A DNA stretch of 30,495 nucleotides, taken from NCBI GenBank assembly GCA_964479445.1, contig CAYZMH010000039.1, forward strand, positions 1 to 30,495. Reading direction: 5' to 3'. Shown in pieces: positions 25,093 to 30,495 of this stretch. The notes under the pieces are model-generated. The model worked only from the letters and a program-made list of their open reading frames with translations. It made no database searches and was not told the origin of the DNA. Made by a program: the position numbers and the translations under genes. Each line of letters opens with the position of its first letter. Within the stretch, counting starts at the first letter, position 1. The DNA comes from CAYZMH01 sp964479445. GTDB taxonomy: Bacteria; Bacteroidota; Bacteroidia; Bacteroidales; GCA-2748055.

Positions 25093-25776
25093 ATGAGAAA
25101 CCTCGGTGTGCTTTCCGGTTCGGGAATAAGCGCGGAAAGCGGATTAAAAACCTTCCGCGATATGGGCGGAATATGGGAAACGTATGATGTGACCGAAGTG
25201 GCCACGCCACAGGCATGGGAACGGGACCGGTCCCTGGTGCTGAGATTTTATAATGAGCGAAGGAAAGCGTTGCTGGAGGCAGAACCCAATGAAGCACACA
25301 ACATCCTTGCCGGACTGGAAAAGGAGTATAACGTTCAGATTATTACACAGAATGTGGATGATCTCCATGAGCGGGCCGGCTCCAGCCAGGTTCTTCACCT
25401 GCATGGCGAACTGCGCAAGGCGAGAAGCACGGCAGATTCGAATAAAGTGTACCAGATCGACGGATGGGAACTGAAGGAGGGAGATCTCTGCGAGGTGGGA
25501 TCGCAGCTCAGACCGCATGTAGTCTGGTTTGGTGAACCGGTGCCGGCCATAGAGGAGGCGGTCCCGCTGGTGAGTGCAGCCGATATATTCCTGGTGATCG
25601 GGACTTCCATGAATGTCTATCCTGCGGCCGGACTGTTACACTACCTGGGAGAGGAGGTGCCGGTATACGTCATTGATCCTGCGGAAGTATCTCCGGTGGG
25701 TATAGAAAATGTAACAATCATCAGGAAAAAAGCAACCGAAGGTATGAGAGAGCTTCAAAACATATTGCATTCATAA
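25093..25776 (+). CDS. cobB: NAD-dependent protein deacylase, Sir2 family (CobB-like, class III)
   Basis: Removes acyl groups from lysines using NAD. The 227 residues show GSGISAESGLKTFRD (NAD site), TQNVDDLHERAGS, catalytic H104 in HLHGEL, LRPHVVWFGE and GTSMNVYPAAGL. The pair Y53 and R56 (FYNERR) matches Tyr92/Arg95 of E. coli CobB and Tyr102/Arg105 of SIRT5, which bind succinyl and malonyl groups, so desuccinylation or demalonylation is expected. The structural zinc site is missing: between HGEL and LRPH only one Cys remains (in GDLCEVG) in place of four. The first Ala of the usual GAGIS is Ser. No acetyl-CoA or cobalamin gene lies nearby. Confidence 0.92.
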   Translation: MRNLGVLSGSGISAESGLKTFRDMGGIWETYDVTEVATPQAWERDRSLVLRFYNERRKALLEAEPNEAHNILAGLEKEYNVQIITQNVDDLHERAGSSQVLHLHGELRKARSTADSNKVYQIDGWELKEGDLCEVGSQLRPHVVWFGEPVPAIEEAVPLVSAADIFLVIGTSMNVYPAAGLLHYLGEEVPVYVIDPAEVSPVGIENVTIIRKKATEGMRELQNILHS

Positions 25777-25857
25777 AAAAAGGCGCTTACAACACTGCAA
25801 CATTTCCGGAAAACGGTTGTATTTGCCATTGGTTTCCAAAGGTTGTATTTTCATACG

Positions 25858-26484
25858 ATGAAAAGTATTACCATGAAACAGATAGTACTCGGAATATGTC
25901 TCTTGCTGCTTGCTTTCACCCATACCCGGGCACAGAACGAGTTTAACGGGGGTGTTTTTGGTGGTCTGACCGCCAGTCAGATCGACAATGACAACTATTA
26001 CGGCTTCAGCAAATTGGGCTTCACTGCGGGAGCCTACGTGCAGCGTGCTGTTATGGATGATTTATCCTGGCAACTTGAGATCAAATTCATTACACGCGGA
26101 GCTTATAAACCTGCTACTGACAGGGACCCGACCATTGAGGTAAGCCACTTGAACTATGTGGAAATCCCCCTTTCGTTGAACTACCTCTTTGCGGAAAAAT
26201 TCCAGCCTGAAATCGGCATTGCACCCGATGTGTTGATATCACGCCGGTATGAGGATGAGAATGGACTCATTGATCCCTCGGAGTATAGAGATGTAAGAAG
26301 GTTCGGACTCAATGTCTTCGGTGGGATGGTATACTGGATTAATCCATCCAACGGAGTGGGGATCCGCTATTCCTATTCCGCATTTCCCTATTATAAATTT
26401 GACGCGGTAAGCACCCGGTACCGGTTCAGCGGATTGTTTCATAATGTGCTGCAGCTTAATTATTATTACCAGTTTAACCGGTAA
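25858..26484 (+). CDS. PorT-family outer-membrane beta-barrel protein
   Basis: A small secreted barrel of 208 residues. MKQIVLGICLLLLAFTHTRA followed by QN is a standard signal peptide (the second Met, at 25873, may be the real start). The mature part is a run of amphipathic strands separated by turns (FNGGVFGGLTASQIDND, LGFTAGAYVQRAV, WQLEIKFITRGAY, NYVEIPLSLNYLF, FQPEIGIAPDVLI, FGLNVFGGMVYWI, GVGIRYSYSAFPYY) and ends LQLNYYYQFNR, a typical C-terminal strand. This fits the outer-membrane beta-barrel domain family common in Bacteroidota; ligand and role are unknown. It faces the comF-family gene convergently, with 8 bp between stops and a GAGAATTCTC palindrome there. Confidence 0.85.
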   Translation: MKSITMKQIVLGICLLLLAFTHTRAQNEFNGGVFGGLTASQIDNDNYYGFSKLGFTAGAYVQRAVMDDLSWQLEIKFITRGAYKPATDRDPTIEVSHLNYVEIPLSLNYLFAEKFQPEIGIAPDVLISRRYEDENGLIDPSEYRDVRRFGLNVFGGMVYWINPSNGVGIRYSYSAFPYYKFDAVSTRYRFSGLFHNVLQLNYYYQFNR

Positions 26485-26492
26485 GAGAATTC

Positions 26493-27182
26493 TCAGGCAC
26501 AGGCTACCGTGGCAATAAAGATTCTCAGTGTCGGAGCGTACTTTAAGAGCACTTCAGCACAAGCCTCCAACGTAGATCCGGTTGTAACAACATCGTCAAT
26601 GAGTAAAAGAGCCCCCGGTTTTTCGGATGAAATCAATGGGGTAAGGCCAAAAACATCCGATACGTTCTTATAGCGTTCGAACCTTGATTTATTGGTTTGG
26701 GTAGAGCTGTCTTTTACCCTGTATAGCAAATTTTTATTTACAGGTATCCGGGTGATGGATGAAACCCCTTCCGCGATCACTTCACTCTGGTTGAAGCCTC
26801 TTTTCTTATGTTTTTTGGGATGCAATGGCACCGGGATAAGGCAGGTGCAGTTCATAAAGGGCGTTTGAAGAAGTTCCCGTCCCAACATTTTCCCCAGGAA
26901 GATTCCTATCTCCTTCTTTCCTTTATATTTCAATTCGTGTAACAAGGGTTGGTAAGCCGATCCTTTCTCAAACCGAAAAAGCGAGGTAGCGCGCTCAATC
27001 CGGGTTCGCCCCCAGAAAAGCATAGAGACCGGGTTATCCTCTTCGTGAGTATACCGGGCAAAAGGCATGTTGGCCTCACAGTTCAGGCATATGATCTCAC
27101 CGGGGATTGTCAACAGGTCACGGCACACCGGACAGAGGGCCGGGAACAGGAAATTAGAAAAGTTATAAAGGGATTGCTTCAT
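26493..27182 (-). CDS. ComF-family protein with phosphoribosyltransferase domain
   Basis: A 229-residue member of the ComF/GntX family. The N-terminus has a four-Cys zinc finger (C17, C20, C32, C35 in LCPVC and ICLNC). After ELKYKGKKEIGIFLG and PVPLHPKKHKKRGFNQSE, both family signatures, comes the PRPP-binding loop LLLIDDVVTTGSTLEA at about 192-207 (D196, D197). ComF is needed for DNA uptake in Bacillus and Haemophilus; in Bacteroidota its role is not settled and it may serve nucleotide metabolism. It is the last gene of the reverse-strand block, 65 bp downstream of rlmN. Confidence 0.9.
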   Translation of the reverse strand: MKQSLYNFSNFLFPALCPVCRDLLTIPGEIICLNCEANMPFARYTHEEDNPVSMLFWGRTRIERATSLFRFEKGSAYQPLLHELKYKGKKEIGIFLGKMLGRELLQTPFMNCTCLIPVPLHPKKHKKRGFNQSEVIAEGVSSITRIPVNKNLLYRVKDSSTQTNKSRFERYKNVSDVFGLTPLISSEKPGALLLIDDVVTTGSTLEACAEVLLKYAPTLRIFIATVACA

Positions 27183-27247
27183 ACCCGTTAATGGGATAAA
27201 GTGCCTGTTTATCGTTCCGGGTTGAGATGTTTAAAGACTCAGGGGAA

Positions 27248-28273
27248 TCAGGATTGAACCAGTTTTTTAGTGGAAAGCATACCGCATGCGGCGTAGATAT
27301 CCTGACCACGGCTTGCGCGGATCGTAGTGGTGATCCCTTTTTCAGTCAGCTGATCCCTGAACTGTCGGATGGTTTCCTCTGAAGAGGATTCGAGGGGCGT
27401 ATCGGGGATGGGATGAAACCGGATCAGGTTGATCCTGCACCGGATCCCGGCCAATATGCTGGAAAGTTCTTTCACATGGCGCGGGGAGTCATTTACATCT
27501 TTGAACATGATATATTCAAAGGAAACCCTGCGCTGTCTGCCGAAATCCCAGGCCCTGATCTCATTCAACACTTCGTCAAGCGGATAGACCTGCTGAACAG
27601 GCATAAGCTTTCGACGCTCCTCGTCAAAAGGAGTGTGCATACTCACTGCAAGGTGAGCAGTGCTCCGGTCCAGAAATATTTTCATGGCCGGGGTAATTCC
27701 GATGGTCGAGACGGTGATCCGCTTTGGGCTCATGCCATAGCCCCAGTCAGAGGTAAGTATTTCAAGACTGTCCAGCACGGCATCGAGATTGTCCAGGGGT
27801 TCTCCCATTCCCATGTAAACGATGTTGGTAACCCGTTTCCACTCCTCGATGCTTCGCAGCTGGTTGAGGATCTCTCCGGCCGTCAGGTTTCCCTGGAATC
27901 CCTGCTTCCCGGTCATACAAAAAAGGCATCCCATTTTGCAACCCACCTGGGAGGACACGCACACCGTGTGTCGCTCTTTTTCAGGGATATAGGCGGTCTC
28001 AATAAACTTACCCGGAATGGTGGGAAACAGGTATTTCTTTGTCCCATCCACCGACTGCTGAACGCTGGCAGGAGGGGTTATTCCTACCTGGTACTTCTCG
28101 TTCAACGCGGAACGAGCCTTTTTGGAAAGGTTCGTCATTTGCGCGATGTCCGAAACATCTTTATGGTAAAGCCATTCAGCTATCTGCCGGCCTGCATAAG
28201 AGGGCAGACCCATCGACTGCGCAATGCGATCTAGATCTTTCAGCTTTTTTCCATAAAACGGTTCCTTCGCCAT
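27248..28273 (-). CDS. rlmN: RlmN, dual-specificity 23S rRNA A2503 / tRNA A37 C2-methyltransferase
   Basis: Radical SAM enzyme that methylates C2 of A2503 in 23S rRNA and of A37 in some tRNAs. The 341 residues show the cluster motif CKMGCLFC (C112, C116, C119), the two catalytic cysteines C105 (VCVSSQVGC) and C330 (YAACGML), plus MGMGEPLDN and AVSMHTPFDEERRKLMP. These positions line up with E. coli C118, C125, C129, C132 and C355. The related antibiotic-resistance enzyme Cfr is a sister family; the MGMGEP motif and housekeeping setting favour RlmN. The start is 2 bp after the stop of the flavoprotein gene, so it is translated from a shared message. Confidence 0.95.
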   Translation of the reverse strand: MAKEPFYGKKLKDLDRIAQSMGLPSYAGRQIAEWLYHKDVSDIAQMTNLSKKARSALNEKYQVGITPPASVQQSVDGTKKYLFPTIPGKFIETAYIPEKERHTVCVSSQVGCKMGCLFCMTGKQGFQGNLTAGEILNQLRSIEEWKRVTNIVYMGMGEPLDNLDAVLDSLEILTSDWGYGMSPKRITVSTIGITPAMKIFLDRSTAHLAVSMHTPFDEERRKLMPVQQVYPLDEVLNEIRAWDFGRQRRVSFEYIMFKDVNDSPRHVKELSSILAGIRCRINLIRFHPIPDTPLESSSEETIRQFRDQLTEKGITTTIRASRGQDIYAACGMLSTKKLVQS

Positions 28274-28275
28274 GA

Positions 28276-28932
28276 TTAAAAATATATTTCCGAGAGAATG
28301 TTGTGGAACGGGACGCCTTTAGCAATAAGCATATCCCTCACCTCCACCACCATTTCCGCTCTGCCGCAAAGGTAATATTTTACATTGGTTTGAAGCGCTT
28401 CCCAATTTTCCAGGAAACCGGTAACCCTGCCATGAAACAGTCCCGGGGCCGGTTCCCCGGAACAACAGGCTATGTAATCATTGCCCATCTTCTTACGGAA
28501 GGCCTCGCTGAAGTAAAAACGGTCCGGGGACCGTTCCCCGTGGATCAGGGTCTTATTGATGCCCAATCCGGATCGCAACATGGAGTGGAAAGGAGCAATG
28601 CCGGTTCCCGTAGCAATCCATACAGCAGGGGAGGAATCACTTATAAACTCTCCCCGGGGAGAGGATATCCAAATAGAATCCCCCGGATTCAGGTCTGTAA
28701 GACGGGGTGTCAGGTACCCCTCCTCAATGAGGTTAAAAAGAATGGACGCTTTCTTTTCGGTGATCCCGCTGCAAAGGCTATACAACCGTCTTGGTCCGAA
28801 CTCTTCGGTAGCTACCGATAGTACCTGACCGGGTAAAAAATCAAAATCCCCTGGAAAATCCAGGATAAAAACGTTTTCAGCAATTTCTGCTTTACCCGTT
28901 AACCGGACTCCTCTCATAACCTGCGTTTCCAT
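28276..28932 (-). CDS. Ferredoxin/flavodoxin-NADP reductase-like FAD protein
   Basis: A compact two-domain flavoprotein of 218 residues that should pass electrons between NAD(P)H and a small carrier. The FAD domain has FLPGQVLSV and PRRLYSLCSG (R49-Y51-S52, the RxYS motif binding FAD). The nucleotide domain has WIATGTGIAPFHSML (about 106-119), IHGERSPDRFYF, YYLCGRAEMV and the terminal SEIYF. No iron-sulfur domain is present. ATG 28932 is chosen because it lies 10 bp after the upstream stop; an ATG at 28989 would add 19 residues inside the preceding gene. It sits between the short-chain dehydrogenase and rlmN; a role as electron donor to the radical SAM enzyme RlmN is possible but only inferred from context. 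Confidence 0.85.
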   Translation of the reverse strand: METQVMRGVRLTGKAEIAENVFILDFPGDFDFLPGQVLSVATEEFGPRRLYSLCSGITEKKASILFNLIEEGYLTPRLTDLNPGDSIWISSPRGEFISDSSPAVWIATGTGIAPFHSMLRSGLGINKTLIHGERSPDRFYFSEAFRKKMGNDYIACCSGEPAPGLFHGRVTGFLENWEALQTNVKYYLCGRAEMVVEVRDMLIAKGVPFHNILSEIYF

Positions 28933-28942
28933 GGTATGGATC

Positions 28943-29734
28943 TTACCAGACAGTGCGGGTTTTTCCTCCATCCACAATAAAGGTTTCACCAGTTACATAG
29001 GATGCTGCTTCGGAGAGAAGGAATGCAGCTGCTTTTCCAAGCTCATCAGGATCTCCGTATCTTCCCAGCGGAATATTGCCGAAATTAATTTTTTGAACCT
29101 CCTCCAGGGACACCCTCCATTCGCGTGAATGCCTCTTGTCGAGATCGTTCAGTCGTTCGGTACCGAAAAGACCGGGGACCAGGTTGTTTACCCGGATATT
29201 CTGGTCAGCCAGATCAATGGAAAGACTTTTCAGCAAGCTGGTGACACCCGAACGCATCACATTGGAAAGGAGCAATGAATCAATGGGTTCTTTTACTGCA
29301 ATTGAAGTAACAGTTAAAATAGAACCTTTTTTATTATTCCGCATGGTTGGCAATACCGAACGGATCAGGCGTACGGTGCTCATCAGGGTAAGGTGAAAAG
29401 CAGATTCCCAATCGGGATCCTGCAGATCATCAAATTTACCCGCAACCGGACCCCCGGCATTGATGACGAGTCCGTCGATCGTTCCAAACGTATCTTTGGT
29501 AGCACGGGTCCACTGTTTGATAGCAGAGGGGTCAGTAACGTCCATGACATGGGCACTGACTTTTGACTGGCTTTCTGCTTCGATCTTTTCCCTTGCCTGC
29601 TCAATTTGTGATTGGTTGCGGCTGGCGATGGAAACGTGAGCGCCCTCCAGGGCAACCTGGCGTGCAATGGCGTAACCCAGTCCTTTGCTGGATGCAGCTA
29701 CCATAATTACCTTCTCTTTAAGTCCAAGATCCAT
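28943..29734 (-). CDS. Divergent short-chain dehydrogenase/reductase (BKR-like) lacking the catalytic Tyr
   Basis: A 263-residue Rossmann-fold SDR. The NAD(P) loop is VAASSKGLGYAIA, a variant of TGxxxGxG; NAGGP follows at 92-96, and the C-terminus has NNLVPGLFGTERL and VTGETFIVDGG. The active site is unusual: Ser144 is kept (TVTSIAVKEP), but where Tyr should be there is Ser157 and where Lys should be there is Arg161 (LLLSNVMRSG). A known SDR subgroup (annotated as BKR_like) lacks a perfect catalytic tetrad in the same way and keeps LSN..R, so it is not a frameshift or decay. Substrate unknown; it may not reduce carbonyls by the usual mechanism. Cotranscribed with its neighbours (26-bp and 10-bp gaps). 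Confidence 0.88.
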   Translation of the reverse strand: MDLGLKEKVIMVAASSKGLGYAIARQVALEGAHVSIASRNQSQIEQAREKIEAESQSKVSAHVMDVTDPSAIKQWTRATKDTFGTIDGLVINAGGPVAGKFDDLQDPDWESAFHLTLMSTVRLIRSVLPTMRNNKKGSILTVTSIAVKEPIDSLLLSNVMRSGVTSLLKSLSIDLADQNIRVNNLVPGLFGTERLNDLDKRHSREWRVSLEEVQKINFGNIPLGRYGDPDELGKAAAFLLSEAASYVTGETFIVDGGKTRTVW

Positions 29735-29760
29735 ATAGATAGTTTTTATAGTTTCATCGG

Positions 29761-30363
29761 TTAGCGGACTGTTTTTATGGCAACAAATCGCGTTATAAAA
29801 GCTTTTCCGCGATGATGCATGCCTTCATTCAGTTCCCATTCAATCTCATCCATCAGCTGGATAGAAAGGTCTCTGAAATCCTCCCGTAGCATTTCGGATG
29901 TGTATAGCATGTCCGGATTTCCCGGTCCGCCCGTTTTATAATGTAGTTGTTCGGGGTGAAATGCTTCAAGGATCACTTTTCCTCCAGGTTTCAGGCTCTT
30001 TGCCACAGAATGGTGAAGTCTTATTCTCAGCGAGGCAGGGAGGTGAAAGTATACCAGGCCAACTGCATCGAACATGTTTTCCGGAAACGGGTATTCATTG
30101 AGGTCGTATACCGCATAGTTAAATTCTGCATCGTACTCCGTTGCCAGTCTTAAAGCTTTTTTCCGGGCTTCAATGCTGCTGTCAAAAGCGAAAACATCCC
30201 ATCCCTCAGAAGCGGCATAAACTGCGTTTCTTCCTTCTCCTTCACCGGGCAGCAGAACTTTACCGGGGGTCAACTGATCGATCTGAGCCTTGAAAAATGC
30301 ATTCGGGTACGTTCCGTATACATACGAATCAATGGCATACCGTTCGTTCCAGAATTCCTTCAT
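29761..30363 (-). CDS. Class I SAM-dependent methyltransferase (TehB/TPMT-like)
   Basis: A 200-residue single-domain methyltransferase. It opens with FWNERYAIDSYVYGTYPNAFF, a start shared with TehB and thiopurine-methyltransferase-like proteins (positions 4-24). SAM motif I is LLPGEGEGRNAVYAA (E41-R45), motif II DVFAFDSS ends strand 2, and motif IV is DAVGLVYFHLPASLR. Substrate is unknown; relatives act on tellurite, thiols or small acids. ATG 30363 fits family length; the frame is open to an ATG at 30435, whose extra 24 residues look non-conserved. It is the first gene of the reverse-strand block. I see no clear promoter box in 30364-30495. Confidence 0.85.
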   Translation of the reverse strand: MKEFWNERYAIDSYVYGTYPNAFFKAQIDQLTPGKVLLPGEGEGRNAVYAASEGWDVFAFDSSIEARKKALRLATEYDAEFNYAVYDLNEYPFPENMFDAVGLVYFHLPASLRIRLHHSVAKSLKPGGKVILEAFHPEQLHYKTGGPGNPDMLYTSEMLREDFRDLSIQLMDEIEWELNEGMHHRGKAFITRFVAIKTVR

Positions 30364-30495
30364 ATGAATATATTCTCTCCGTTCTGAAAGCAATGTTGAG
30401 GATTCGGCCTGCGGGGTTCTTTGCCCGAAAATCATTGACCGTGTTGTTCTATTGTATACTAACCATTTTAGCCGGAAAATGTTGGCAAAAAAAGC

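Noticed and set aside
26485..26494. GAGAATTCTC palindrome between the barrel and ComF-family genes
   Set aside because: Short perfect palindrome without loop or T-run; not a credible terminator and likely chance.
27413..28234. 273-codon frame antisense to rlmN
   Set aside because: Long because of the GC-richer composition here, but rlmN with all catalytic cysteines occupies the other strand and the frame resembles no family.
28303..28821. 172-codon frame antisense to the flavoprotein gene
   Set aside because: The opposite strand carries intact FAD and NADP motifs; this is a shadow.
1..30495. Search for mobile elements, CRISPR arrays, tRNA/rRNA genes and riboswitches
   Set aside because: No transposase, integrase, spaced repeats, tRNA-like cloverleaf or recognisable riboswitch was seen by eye on either strand.

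Overview
This window is a chromosomal segment from a member of the Bacteroidota, most likely a Bacteroidia-type lineage. The signs are promoter boxes of the TAnnTTTG type in front of several genes, few clear Shine-Dalgarno sequences, a PorT-type outer-membrane beta-barrel, a DUF4271 membrane protein next to hemD and rnpA, menaquinone-type genes (long-chain polyprenyl diphosphate synthase and a MenA-like prenyltransferase), and a DnaG primase that has lost its zinc ligands. I see no phage, insertion sequence, CRISPR array, tRNA or rRNA. It is core-genome DNA with short alternating transcription blocks.

Layout, left to right. Positions 1-4447 (+): the 3' part of mnmG (tRNA modification), a 63-bp gap holding two perfect parS-like palindromes, then ade (adenine deaminase) overlapping uvrC (excision repair). 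4473-5447 (-): long-chain polyprenyl diphosphate synthase. 5677-9334 (+): an ArsR-type repressor, queD and polA. 9331-11010 (-): an S41/CtpA protease. 11217-13280 (+): DUF4271 membrane protein, hemD and rnpA, with a terminator-like hairpin abutting the rnpA start codon. 13311-14937 (-): MenA-like prenyltransferase and a CPBP intramembrane protease. 15046-23015 (+): a very large alpha-2-macroglobulin lipoprotein and penicillin-binding protein 1C, a known periplasmic pairing. 23019-24956 (-): dnaG. 25093-26484 (+): a CobB-type sirtuin and the beta-barrel. 26493-30363 (-): a likely five-gene operon of methyltransferase, divergent short-chain dehydrogenase, ferredoxin-reductase-like flavoprotein, rlmN and a ComF-family protein.

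The genes fall into three themes: DNA replication and repair (uvrC, polA, dnaG), RNA maturation (mnmG, queD, rnpA, rlmN), and envelope or respiratory quinone functions (polyprenyl synthase, MenA, alpha-2-macroglobulin, PBP1C, beta-barrel, S41 and CPBP proteases). The strongest non-coding signal is the inverted pair of parS-like sites after mnmG, with a 15/16 match inside the polyprenyl synthase gene and a 14/16 match inside polA. This suggests the window lies in a ParB-binding, origin-proximal part of the chromosome. Other points of note are the rnpA hairpin, the zinc-less DnaG and CobB, and the short-chain dehydrogenase lacking its catalytic Tyr and Lys.

The largest gaps between genes are 5448-5676 (229 bp) and 11011-11216 (206 bp); no stretch over 300 bp lacks a gene.
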